Shown: piece after piece, positions 22,424 through 34,321 of the stretch | How the letters are laid out: each line of letters opens with the position of its first letter | Numbering within the stretch: the stretch's first letter is position 1 | From: Basidiobolus meristosporus CBS 931.73 | Lineage: Eukaryota > Basidiobolomycota > Basidiobolomycetes > Basidiobolales > Basidiobolaceae | Assembly: GCA_002104905.1 (NCBI GenBank) | Contig: MCFE01000162.1 | Coordinates: forward strand, 1-64,000 | Reading direction: 5' to 3' | Length of the DNA: 64,000 nt | Notes under the pieces: model-generated | The model's database searches: none | Told to the model about the DNA's origin: nothing | What the model saw: the letters and a program-made list of their open reading frames with translations, nothing else | Position numbers and translations under genes: made by a program

Positions 22424-25400
22424 CTAAATGTTCATACTGACTAGTCCTAGTTTTGACCTGAGATATTCAAACTTGTCTGTAGCTAATGGTTTGCTAAATA
22501 TGTCTGCAATCATTTCATCTGTAGGACAGTAAACTAAGCTAATTAAGCTATTCTCTATAGCTTCACATATGAAATGATGTCTAATATCTATGTGCTTGGT
22601 TCTAGCATGAAAAGTTGGATTTCTACCTAATTGTATACATCCTTGATTATCTTGAAATAAAGTAATAGGCATTTTTTGACATAGGCCTAAATCTGTAAAA
22701 AGCTTTCTTAACTACATTGCTTCTTTTGTAGCTTCACAGGCTGCCATATACTCTGCCTCTGTGGTAGAAAGTGCTACAGTTGGTTGCTTTCTTGAGTTCC
22801 ATGAAATTGCTCCTTGTCAGTAAAGAAAGGTGTATCCTGTGGTGGATCTTCTGTCTTCCAAATTTCGTCCCCAATCAGCATCAGAGTATCCCACAAGATC
22901 CTGTTCTGAATACTTATAAGTGTATCTTAAGCAGATATCAGCAGTTCCTTTTAGGTATCTAAAAATCCGCTCAACTGCTGCAATATGATCAGATCCATAG
23001 TTCTGATTATGTTGGCTGACAACTCCCACTGAATATGAGATATCTAGATGTGTTCCAAGCATGATATACATCAGACTGCCAAACAAAGATTGATAAGGAA
23101 AGTCAGGGCTTTCAGATGGCACCAAGCTCTCTTGATTTGGCTGAGTTTTGACCAAGTTAAGGTTTGTCTCCATTGGGGTAGTTGCCGGTTTACAGTCTTC
23201 CATTTTGTACTTCTTTAGTATATCTTGAATATACTTGGATTGGCTTAGGCTGATAGTCTGGGTACTTCTGTCTATGGAGAACTTAATCCCTAAGTAGTAA
23301 CTAAGTTCTCCTAGATTGGCCATCTTGAACTCCTTATATAGGCTGGATTTAGTCTCTTCCAATGTTTCTAGGTTATTGGCGGCTATAATAAGATCATCCA
23401 CATATAGAGCTAATAGAACTGGATTTGCTCTATCTGGCTTATAGTATATACTATAGTCAGCATTACTTCTTTTGAACCTCAAAGATTCCAAATAAGAATC
23501 TATCTTGCAATTCCAGGCTCTTGGTGATTGTTTGAGACCATATAGTGACTTTTTAAGCTTGCAGACCAAATGGGGGTTATCTTGGTCAACAAACCCATCA
23601 GGCTGGTCCATATACATGTCCTTATCAAGTTCTCCATTCAAAAATGCAGTTTTTACATCCATTTGATGAATAAAAAACTTACATTTGGCTGCAATAGCCA
23701 ATATTAATCTGATGGAATTAAACTTGGCTACCGGTGCAAAGGTCTCAGTACAGTCAAGTCCTTTTGCTTGAGAGTATCCTTTGGCTACAAGTCTTGCTTT
23801 GTATCTTGCAATTGTACCATCAGCCTTGTATTTTGTCTTGAAGACCCATCTTCATCCAATTGATTTTTGATTGATTGGTAATTTGACTAAGTCCCAAGTT
23901 TGATTTTCCATCAGGGCCTGATATTCCTCAGTCATTGCAGATCTCCAAAACTTTGTCTGAGGGCTATTTAGGGCCTCTTTTACAGTCTGGGGTTCATCAA
24001 TATGGACTGAATAGGCATAGGCTAAGTTTGTACCCTCATTGATATAGTAATTTGGGCTATTTCTTGTCTGATTGGATCTCCGGGCATTTGATACTGGAAT
24101 GATCACTTCTGGGATATTCCTGGGCACTGATTCTGGCTGAACCATGGCTGTAGAGTCCTCTGGAGTGAAAAAATTTTCATTGTATTGCTCTGATTCAATC
24201 CAGACAATTGGTGGATTTGAGATCAGATTTTTGTCATCATCTGATGTCATTTTTTGTGAAAACTTTGAATTTTCATCAAACAACACATCCCTGGACTTGA
24301 TCAGCTTCTTTGCTTTGGTATTGTAGAGTCTGTATGCTTTACTCTCATTGCAGTAGCCCAAAAATATGCATTTTACACTTTTTGGCTCAAATTTTGACTG
24401 ATTTCCAGGCAGCTTCTTGGCATATGCTGTACACCCAAATATTCTTAGATGTTCTGCACTTGGTCTGTATCCATACTGTGCTTCAAATGGAGTAGAATCA
24501 AGAAGTATTCTGTTATAACTCCTATTTTTAAGATATACAGCAGTGGCAACTGATTCCAGCCAAAAATCATAGGATAATTTTTGATCATGGATCATAGATC
24601 TTGCCATATCAGTTATTGATCTGTTAGCACGTTCTGCTACTCCATTTTGCTGTGGGGAGTATGGTACAGTAGTCTCTTGCTTTATCCCATGAATTTTGCA
24701 GAAGTGGATGAAGAGTTTTGAGGTATATTCTCCACTATTGTCAGAGAGTACTTTCTTGATTTTTTCACCAGTTTCTCTCTCCACCTTGGCTTTAAACTCC
24801 CTGAACTTAGACAGAGCTTCCTCCTTTCTCTCCATGAAGTAGATCAATGTGTATCTTGTATAATCATCAATAAAAGTGATTAAATACTTCATCCCGCCTA
24901 AGGATAAATTTTGCATAGGTCCACACAGATCTGAGTGAGTTAGTGCTAATTTTTTCTTAGTTTTGATTAACCCACAGCCCTAGAACGGTTGTCTGACTTG
25001 TTTCCCATATATGCAGGCTTCACAGTGCTCCAAATTAGCTGGGGGATCAATTTTTACTCCCGAAATTAGCTGATATTTGATCATTTTGCGCAAATAATCA
25101 AAATTGATGTGCCCAAATCTCCTGTGCCAAAGCATTGGTGTTTCTTCATTTAAGTTACTTAAATTGGCTTCCAAATATGATGGAATATAAGTCAACTTGT
25201 TTAGATTCTGATCGTTGATACCCAAAGCAATATTGGCACCATATTGATCAGTGATCTTGTATCTAGAGTTGTCAAAGCTAAAACTGAGTCCTTCTGCAGT
25301 GGCCTTGCTTACTGATAGTAGGTTCTTGGCTATTTCTGGTACATAGAGTACTTCTTTGAAAGTCAGTGTATGGCTTCCTTCACTGCTTCTTAGGTTTACT

Positions 25401-26368
25401 TGGATAGTTCCTTCTCCCACTGCATCAAGTGTTCTATTGTCACCCATGAAAACCTTCTTAATTGGAATTTCTTGATATTGGGTAAAAAGTTCTTTTTGGT
25501 GTGTAAAGTGTTATGATGCTCCAGAGTCAATATACCACGTCTGAAAATCCTTGTTTGTGGTCAAATTTAGTGCAGATATGAATAGTCTATCTTCAGTTGT
25601 TGCAGCATTTCCATATTCAGGCTTCTTTTGCTGATTATCTTTCATTTTGAGACACCGGCCTGATATGTGTCCTTTCCTTTTGCAGTAGTTAAGAAACAGG
25701 TTGCTGTTGCCTTTGTAGGGTCTTGGGTACCTCCTTTGTTGGTTATCATTGCTTATTAAAGCATTTTCTTCTTCCTTCTTATTGGCACTGGATTTTCTAA
25801 CTTCTTCATCCAGGAGCCTTCCATATACATAATTTAAGGTGAAGTCTTTGGTTCTGGACTCTAGGGCTGATACAAGACCCTAAAACTTGTCTGTCAGGCT
25901 AATCAGGATGGTAACTATCACATGCTCATCAGTAATTGGTATACCCACATATTCCATCTCATCTACCAGCAGGGTAATTCTGTTAATTAGATTTTTCATT
26001 TCTTCTCCTGGCAGCATCTTTGTAGTAAAGAATTTTTGTCTCAGATACATTTTCTTAGAAGCTGAACATGACTGGTGGGTGTCTTCCAATGCCTTCCAGG
26101 CATTCTTTGCCGTTTTTGCTCTTGAGCACTGAATTAGCAATTTGTCTTTAACATTAATGCAAATGCAGTTAAAGGCACTTTGTTCTTTCTTCTGGTACTT
26201 CAAGGCTTCCTCTCCCACATTTTTAGGAGGGCATTCTTCTCCCATGACAATATCCCAAAGGCCACTTTCTTTTAGCAGCATCTTCATCTTCACCTTCTAC
26301 ACTTGGTAGTTTGATCCATCCTACTTTTCAGCAGAGAGAAAAATTCCAGTAAAAGCAGTAGTAGCTAT
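22424..26368 (-). pseudogene. C1 copia gag-pol pseudogene
   Basis: One ancestral gag-pol frame broken by nonsense codons rather than large deletions. In order from 26368: Gag (GLWDIVMGEECPP), a damaged zinc knuckle (YCKRKGHISGRC), protease IDSGAS, GAG-pre-integrase HRRFGHINFDYL and CEACIYGKQ, integrase with VLSDNSGEY and PQQNGVAERANRS, reverse transcriptase with HQMDVKTAFLNGEL and ALYVDDLIIA, and RNase H with GYSDADWGR. Lesions include the start codon (ATA at 26366-26368), TAG at 26297-26299 and 25880-25882, TAA at 25511-25513, TGA at 23851-23853 and 22817-22819, and TAG at 22712-22714. Not functional. Confidence 0.88.
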
Positions 26369-26399
26369 GGCAGAGAGTGACAGCTCAGGGCTCATAACC

Positions 26400-26747
26400 T
26401 GTTGTAAGAGTCTTGGAGATATTGGAAGTGCTTGGGAGAACAAGTAGATTATGTGGCTTTCACTTAAAGATTTATTGAATGTAAAAGTAGTGTTTATACT
26501 TTTACATGGTCTTGGCATAACAAACATGTAGAATAGGTTACAAAAGGTTCCAAGAACATGTATGCAAAGTTTGGGGCTGTTTGGACAATTTTGAGAATTT
26601 TTATGTTCTGGATACCTGGTATTTTGGTGAAAATATTCTAAGCAAATCCAACAAGGAAGTTAGTCAGTATTCTCTAGGATATGAAGGTAATGATCTAAGT
26701 GACTAAATTAGGTGAAAATTTAGGTGGAAATACAAATTTTTACAACA
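26400..26747 (-). repeat. 5' LTR of C1
   Basis: 348 bp, bounded by TGTTG and CAACA. On its left it is followed by the primer site GGTTATGAGCCC (read on the minus strand), which defines the LTR edge. Confidence 0.85.
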
Positions 26748-29044
26748 GAAGTGAGTCAAACCAAAGGGAGATAGTGTTACGTACATATGTGTGTAGTGCA
26801 ACAGCATTATTTATAATGTTACTATAGCAGGTTAGCATTGAATCATATATCAATCTAAGGGTTCTGTCTGAAATATGAGTTAGCATTATTAATATATATA
26901 TCAGGACCTTGGCAACCATTGGGTTTCCATGATTCTAGTTGGATTGCACAGAAGAAATCTGTGTTGTTTGAATTACAACAAATGATGGCACTATGCCACA
27001 ATTGCAGCATTCCCTCCTATTTTTTTTCTCACATGGATAACCAAAGCATGTGGTAGTGATTCACTTTGCATATCTGAGCTAACTATATGCTGACTATCTT
27101 CTTGGCTACTTGGTTACTTGTAGTTAATGATTTCCATCCTGGTTGATGAGTGCAGAGCAATGGCTTGGCCATGCTGAATTGTACTGGATGATGCTACTGA
27201 ACCAGCCTAGAGTGCCACATGCTGAAGCATTCTTTTACTTGCCAAAGGCTTCTGCAATTGATGTACTTCCAGTGGGTTCTCAGCAGTCAGTTGACTGGAT
27301 GTAACTTGCTGATGATCAGATGCAACAGCACATACTGGCACAATATGGCTTGTTAGCATTTTAGTAGGGTCACAATGACACCCACTGACAGATGTGCTCA
27401 TTTCCATATTTTCTACTTCCCTATTCCTCTACTACACTTATTTTAGTTTTGTACCATTTGTCTTACTTGATTAGTACTATCCCATAAGCTGGCTGACTAT
27501 CACACCTGCTTCCCTTATTGCATAAATTATCCCTCACTTTATGTAAGATTACTAGCTGTAAGTGCTACTATATTAAGCAAGTACCTGTGCCAGTACCTGT
27601 GACACATGGTCAACCCATCTCACCAATCCTATCATTTCTATACCATATATGGTATCCCTATAATACACAGGTTTCAGAGTACAGATTCCTGATTGGTTGG
27701 ATGTGCTGTGCATCTTAGAACCTTCTGGCACCTACTTAAAATTCTCTTAGCTCATTCTGATGTCATCAAGATTTCTATTGATCTCTAAAACCTTCTGGAA
27801 CACCATGATTAGTAGTCACTTAGCCAGTGAGAAAAGTATATAAGGGAGGCAATCCCTAAACAGTAAATCATCATCCCTTTTATCAATATACCAACTTGTT
27901 GATTAGTGTGATCACTGCTACCTGCTGCCACCTGAACTTCTAACCCCAGACCACAGGATACTCCCAGGAAACTGCACTGACAGCCAACTGACCTTAGAGG
28001 CACTACTTGTGAGAAATACTCAGAGTAGGTATCTTTTATTAAATTTGATTCTTTCCCAAGTTTGTTCTAGTACAGGCAAATATACTTTTCTGTCTTTGTA
28101 ACTATTAACCACAGCTGCATTCTTATCAAGTCCCTGCTGGTAGAGTTTACAGTTGTTTTGACTTTGGAAGCTTTAGTACATTGTCATCTCAAAGGAAGCT
28201 AAATCCAGCACATACATTTATTAAGATGCAAACTAAGTTGGGGATTGTAGCTCAATAGTTTTCCCTTGACAAGCTTGTGGCTTTATTCTGCATCACATTA
28301 GATTAGTGACAGAACCCAAGTATTCCCAGCAAGCTTTTGCCAGAGGTTATTGCACCCAGTGAACACTCTACACACAAAACACTTGAGAAGTGCTGGACGT
28401 ATCTCTCCCTTGGACTTATACTCCACCACCATGTGACCTTAGGCTATGCCCAATGTGCTGCTACAGGTATATTCAAATAGACCCATGCTGGTGGAATTGC
28501 ACTTAATTGCGCAGTTTGGCAAGTTCTGGTAGTTTTGCTCTGAGCCACATAAGTTAAGTCAGTGTGCATTGATATTGTATGCAGCACTCATATAAAGGAT
28601 GTTGGAATAGATTTGATTGACATGCACAGGTGCACTGGCATTGCACTGAATGGTAAAGACTCCAGTGATGCATGCAGGTGCAATCTTGATGCAGTTGCCT
28701 GCAGCATGTATTATTTCTTTTGAGGCTCACCTTCTGATTCTCTGTAATATTCCCTAGCCCTTTTCATAGTATTTTCAGACTTTTGCCTTGATGGGTCCTA
28801 AATATATTAATCTTGGATGCCTCTTAGCTCTACTAATTAATGACAGAGTACTCTAGTCAATTAAGACAAAAGCATATTTAATTTCTCCTTGGCTCCCAAA
28901 GTGATGGCACATGTAGATGCATTTGGTCCTTACTGCACAAATTCTGCCCAAAATTATTTGCAATCAGCCTCCATATCAAATCCACTCACTCTTTGCAAAT
29001 TCTTGACTCCAACACTTGTCTTGTTATAAATCTTTTTAGATAGA
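26748..29044. mobile_element. Harbinger-type copy E4 (left half), split by L2-A
   Basis: 26748-27369 and 28431-29044 align with 38190-39330 of the best Harbinger copy E1 (subterminal region and second protein gene), in the same orientation, interrupted by the 1.06-kb L2 repeat. Frames are ruined. The left end is cut by C1, the right end by the X1 transposon at 29045. Confidence 0.7.
27370..28430 (+). repeat. L2-A, 1.06-kb LTR-like repeat
   Basis: Nearly colinear with 31041-32100 and with an inverted, interrupted copy at 50965-51290/58517-58735. Consensus ends are TG...CCACCACA. Inside is a TATA-like GTATATAAGGGAGGC followed by CAGTAAATCATC, as expected of a U3/R boundary. No coding capacity. 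Probably a solo LTR; no internal region of this family is seen. Confidence 0.6.
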
Positions 29045-30842
29045 CCCTGGGAAAAATGGTTAGGTCCCACATGTGGATCCAATCTGGATCAGCCATCAGG
29101 ATCCCATCAGGATACCATTATAATACCAGCAGCTTGCATTTAATGACCCTCTGAGCAATCTTGTGACAGGATGACAACAACCTTTAGCTGATTTTACAGC
29201 TAAATAAAGATAAAAAACATGACAGTGTTTTGGTGATGTTGTGCCAAGGGTTGCATGGCATTGATGCATTTTTAATGCGCTCTACAACTATTTGTGTGGA
29301 TCTAGCCAGCCAGTAAGTTCAGTTGCCTTTTAGGGCAAAAAACCTGACGGTGCTTTGACAGCCTCATTGCAAGCCTCTGGTGGCATTATGACAGCAGTAT
29401 GGTAACTTACAGCTAGTCCTATATAAAGCTACCATACCAATTTACCAAATGGTATTTTCATTCTCTACCTCCCCTTGTGCAATTCATATACTCCACTGTA
29501 GAATCACCCCTCTTTGTTTGCTTACCCACTACTGCCTTGGGCATTCAACTTATAGCTTGAATAAATAAAAACTATGGCCTCTTGCTTACTAACCTCCACA
29601 AACATATACACCTGCTGCAATAGATATTCTTCTATCACCTCAACTTTATGGCTTTTTAGTGTGACAACTGCAAAGTTGCTATATATCTTGTACTACTGGT
29701 AACATATGCATCCTGTAAACATATGCTTAGTTGCCACCACTTCTGCAATGAATACCTGCTGAACATCCACAAAGAACCTTTTGTTATTTAGCCAATATAT
29801 TCCCTTCTCCTGCTGGATTCTAGTCCCCCTTATAGGTGCACACTGGCTCTTGTTGGAGTGAGTTCTATATTGAATGGTATAGAGATTGGCTTATGACCAG
29901 GAGAAGCCCAGCATACCTTGGCAGAGCTTTCCCAATAAGATTAGTTGCTCATTGCACCCTACCCAACTTTGCATTACTAAACTGATTACCAATGCATTAG
30001 GGCTGCTTAGCTTCTTCATGCCATTGGCATAGCTGTCTCCATGTCCACACCTGTCCTCACTATTTTCCAGCCCTTCTTGGCTGTCCTCCATGTGCCAACT
30101 CATCACATCCACGACAGACTTGAAGGTAATATTCTTGATGAGATTGGGATATGGTAGTATATACAACTTGCCTTGTCTTCCTATCTCCCTGCACATTTGC
30201 TCCATCAGAAACTCCCAACAGGTGAAGCAAGGCCCAATATCATCTGCACACCAGGCAAGATGGAGTAGAAATGAATACAGTAGCAGCAGAGATCTACACA
30301 CTCAGCTCTATGTTTGTAGTACAGCCACTCATATCCTGTCACAAACTCCTCACCTAAAAGCCATGGATGCATCAAGTTGGCATTGGTGATCCTCTTATGG
30401 ATATATACTCCTGCAATGTGCACATACAACTCCCAATGCTTCCAATGTACTCTTGGTAGAAATGGCTTCAGGAGGCCACTCCAATAAATACATATCCAAT
30501 TCATCCAGTCCTTACACTTGTATTGTTGCATATTTGCATGAATGCTGATTTAAACCTGTGAGAAGTACTTAGGGTTGCAGACACTCTGTGATATCTTGCC
30601 AATTCTTTCCAATATCTCTGGTATCTTTAAGGGCTTGTTTAGCTTGAGACACCCCATGTACAACTTGGTCATCAGTATAGGGATATTGTTGAAAAGCAAA
30701 TGCATTGCTCCCAGTGGAAAGCTTTTGCCCAAACAGATACCCTTTATCTTAAGTATCTCTGGTTTCCAATTAATCCATATTCTGACCTATAACTTATAGC
30801 TTGCTAACTTTACTGCAATTACATGCTGACTTCTATATGTTC
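29045..30842 (-). mobile_element. TIR transposon X1 with tnp2-like transposase relic
   Basis: The left end begins CCCTGGGAAAAATGG...GGTCCC, matching the inverted right end of X2 (62921). On the minus strand, broken frames spell a transposase of the tnp2/EnSpm-like type found in many fungi: WSGLLKPFLPRVHWKHWEL, VTGYEWLYYKHRAECVDLC (30531-30205), then FTCWEFLMEQMCREIGRQ (30301-29891). The rest is ruined by frameshifts. The right end is missing, cut at an L3 LTR fragment. Confidence 0.55.
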
Positions 30843-30900
30843 TGTGGTAATGGAAGGTATTCCATCACTACAATATCTCAAAACCAATATTGCACTCATT
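30843..30900 (+). repeat. L3 LTR fragment
   Basis: 58 bp matching the first bases of the L3 LTR (TGTGGTAATGGAA...), ending exactly where Harbinger copy E3 begins. Confidence 0.6.
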
Positions 30901-33053
30901 AGACTTGCTCTGTTGAAAAGTGCCATATAGTGCCAGCCGGTTTATGGTGCCAGATTGATCTGGCACTCTATGGCTCTATAATTTCTACCATCACGCCAGT
31001 GGTAAGATGTAGTTACTGGTAATTCTACGCTGTAGTGGGGTGACAGTGACACCCACTGACAGATGTGCTCATTCCCTCATTTTCTACTTCCCTATATCTC
31101 TACTACATTTATTTTAGTTTTATCCCATTTGTTTTACCCAATCAGTACTATCCCATAAGCCGGTTGACTATCACACCTGCTTACCTTATTGCATAAGTTA
31201 CCCCTCACTTTATGTAGATTACTAGCTATAAGTGCTTCTATATTAGGCAAGGACCCGCACCAGTACCTGTGACACATGATCAACATGTGTCACCATCACC
31301 ACCATTTCCATACCATATATGGTATCCCTATGTTACACAGGTTTCAGAATACTGATTCCTGATTGGTTGCATGTGCTGTGCCTCTCAGAACCTTCTGTCA
31401 CCTACTTAGAGCATTCTTAGGTCATTCTGATGTCATTAAGACTTCTATTGATATCCAGAACCTTCTGGAACACCATGATTAGTAATCACTTAGCCAGTAA
31501 GAAAAGTATATAAGGGAGGCTATCCCTCAACAATAAATCATCATCCCTTTTATCAATATACCAACTTGTTGATTAGTGTGATCACTGCTACCTGCTGCTA
31601 CCTGAACTTCTAACCCCAGACCACAGGATACTCCCATAAAACTGTGCTGACAGCCAACTGACCGTGGAGGCACTACTTGTGAGGAATACTCAGAGTAGGT
31701 ATCTTTTATTATATTTGATTCTTTCCCAAGTTTGTTCTTGTACAGGCAAAGATACTTTTCTGTCTTTGTAACTATTGACCACAGCTGCATTCTTATCAAG
31801 TCCCTGCTGGTGGAGTTTACAGTTGTTTTGACTTTGAAAGCTTTAGTACATTGTCATCTCAAAGGATGCTGAACCCAGCACATACTTTTGTTAAGACACC
31901 AACTAAGTTGGGGATTGTAGCTCAATAGTTTTCCCTTGACAAGCTTGTGGCTTTATTTGCCTTCACATTAGATTAGAGACAGAACCCAAGTATTCCTAGC
32001 AAGCTTTTGCCAGAGGTTATTGCACCCAGTGAACACCCCACACACAAAACACTTGAGAAGTGTTGGATGTATCTCTCCCTTGGACTTATACACCACCACA
32101 ATGCAATCCCACTTATGTTGCTCAGAATAGTGCTTTCCTTGCTTTATTTACTCCTCACAATGCTCCAGAAATATTTCTCTCAGTGGATGTCTTCTTGTAT
32201 ATGTATATATTGTGCATTAATTAGTATCTTATCTATTTAACCTATTCTGCTGTTTTCTCCTACATGTGACTTTCCTCTGTATTTACCTGCCAATATGCTT
32301 AATCTCTTCAGATATCCAACTGCTTGCTCTACCCTCACTCTGAAATGATTAAATATCTCAATATAGAGCTTCTGCTTTGTGCTAAGCACACCATTCCTTG
32401 GCTTCCTATAAGCTGTAATACTTCCTGATCTCTGACAGTCCTCTCCTACATAGGCCAAGTTTGCCAAACATTTCTACCCTCTACTGAATTCTGGATGATT
32501 CTCTACCCAGAGTGCTTTGTCATGCCTACTTCCAGCAAATGGCCCACTAAGTCAGATAATGTTACCCTCAATGTCCAACAGTGCTTGAAACTTCACACTG
32601 CATGCCTTGCACTTGCCAGAATAAAAGTGCCTCTGCCCTCTAGAAGGTCTACTCATCCTGATTGGGAAGGTATCCAAGATACTCCTTATATGGTACCTGT
32701 TGCTGAGCACTATGGGATATGGAAGTCTATTAGGCCTTCTTAACCTAGTAATCTAAGCTTGCTCTAAGTCATTCATACCCTCTGCAAGGTGCTATCCATT
32801 GCTGTCAGCTGGGAATGAAAGCTTTTAGGACTTTTATTGCCATGGATGGTGGGATGAAACCTAGTAAAGCAATAGTTCTTGTAATAGCAGAGAAGCTTAA
32901 CAAGGGATCTCTTTGAGTAGATTGGGGTAGATGGTCCACAGTGCTTGGTATAGATCTCCTTTGGTATGTCAAAAAGAAATTCGGTGGTAGTGATGGGATT
33001 GATGAGAAAAGACCATCCAGATGAGTAAGTCATATTAAGATTGGTAGGGGATT
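30901..33053 (-). mobile_element. Harbinger-type copy E3 (transposase half), split by L2-B
   Basis: 30901-31040 is the inverted right end (AGACTTG terminus with GTGCCA repeats); 32101-33053 is a minus-strand transposase relic. Recognisable pieces: ITAYRKPRNGVLSTKQKLY and FRVRVEQAVGYLKRLSIL (32467-32237) and the N terminus WSFLINPITTTEF (33033-32773). Frames are interrupted. The L2-B repeat sits between the two parts, and the left half is missing. Confidence 0.75.
31041..32100 (+). repeat. L2-B, 1.06-kb LTR-like repeat
   Basis: Second copy of L2, ends TGACAGTGACACCC...CCACCACA, inserted in Harbinger copy E3. Colinear with L2-A along its whole length with scattered substitutions. Confidence 0.65.
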
Positions 33054-34321
33054 TGTGGTAATGGAAAGTATTCCATTACTACAATATCTCTAAACCAATA
33101 TTGCACTCATTTCTTTATTTTGCTTTTTGCTATTGTAACACACAAGTGAAAGATCAAGAATTTCCAACTTTGATGAACAAATGCTCCAGACCCTGACAAG
33201 CAATCCACCCAAGAATATTATGTCATACAGAACACGTAGTCGCCAACACATGTTTCAAATTACAGCTCATTTGAAGCAGTACTTAAGGAGTTATGACCAA
33301 AAGAGTCCAACTATTATATATACTATGCCTTATTGCTAGGATTACTATGGTGACTTTGATCGCGTGTACCTTTTGAACCAGCCAATCAAATCACGTGAAA
33401 TTTTCACAGGTGCTGCGCCTATGTCCAATCTGCGCCACTGCAGAGTTTTAACCTTGTATCACATTTAGTGCTTGGGCAATTACCCAAAAACTCTGATCCT
33501 TCACAATTCTCACATATATTGCTTCCCCAGTTGAGAAATAAAAGGGAGCCTCTTTTTCCAGAATCTCCATGCTATAATTACAAGTCTAATGTTCATATAA
33601 TCTCCCTGCAGCACCAGCACTATGTAATAGTGACTTAGATTAGTACATCACTAGTAAAGAGTCTGCAAAGCTCACAAGACTCCAATCTAAATTCTGCAAG
33701 AAAACTGCCACGTTGATGTTGGAAAAGTCCCCTCTAAGAAACCTCTTCAATTGAAAGGAGCCCCCTTAGTCTAAAGACCCCTTTAGGAAACCCCTCTACA
33801 CTAAAGGAGCCCCTTTAGGCACCCCTTTAGTCAAAAAACCCCTTTAAAATCCCCTTGAAGTAACCTCTTTACTCTAAAGCAGCCACTTTAGGCACCCAGG
33901 TAATGCAAGGTCTACCTTAGAGACCACTGTGAGAAGCCCATTTTAATCTAAAGATACCCCTTTATATACCCCTTTAGAGACTGCATTACACCCTTTAGGT
34001 TAAAGGCAGGCTCAAAGTTTCCATATTAAGACATATCCCCTCAGAAAGGAAAGTGATTTCCAGAAAAGGAAAAGCTACTATAAAAGCAAATACGCCCAAT
34101 ACTTTAAAGAAGGTTAGAGCACTGCTGTAGAAGTGAGTAACACTGCCTACAGTAAATTTTCAGCATAGGATTGAGCATATTGGTAAAAGTTGTATCATCT
34201 ATGAATATATTAAACTCCCAATAAACTACTTCCGCATTTGCATTTCTGGAGGTTGTTGTATATGATGATTAGGCTCTACATTGTAGAACAGGCCCCCAAC
34301 TAATCATAATACAATACAACA
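33054..34321 (+). repeat. 5' LTR of L3 with CCCCTTTAG array
   Basis: 1268 bp. About 33725-34010 contains a dense irregular array of CCCCTTTAG and its complement CTAAAGGGG-like units, many of which could pair as hairpins. The same array is in the 3' LTR at about 37213-37432. Confidence 0.7.

Larger units (their letters stand above)
22081..26747 (-). mobile_element. Ty1/copia retrotransposon C1, degenerate
   Basis: Complete minus-strand element. LTRs are 26400-26747 (5') and 22081-22412 (3'), both bounded by TGTTG...CAACA; the 3' copy lacks ~17 nt of the other. The 5' LTR is followed directly by GGTTATGAGCCC, complementary to the anticodon arm of initiator tRNA-Met. A purine tract (AGTGGGAG) precedes the 3' LTR. 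The coding region is a single gag-pol pseudogene. The right end is set in a Harbinger remnant (26748 onward); the left end meets another C1 stub instead of host DNA. Confidence 0.88.

Noticed and set aside
28243-28330. tRNA-like start (GGGGATTGTAGCTCAATAG) in L2
   Set aside because: An A-box-like stretch is present, and repeated at 31914, but I find no B box (GGTTCRA) at the right distance and no cloverleaf; it is part of the LTR-like repeat.
27370-32100. L2-A and L2-B as the paired LTRs of a single element
   Set aside because: Everything between them is explained by Harbinger, X and L3 fragments, and each copy interrupts a different Harbinger position, so independent insertions fit better.
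33725-34010. CRISPR array
   Set aside because: Units are short, irregular, often inverted and without regular spacers; they lie in retrotransposon LTRs of a eukaryote.
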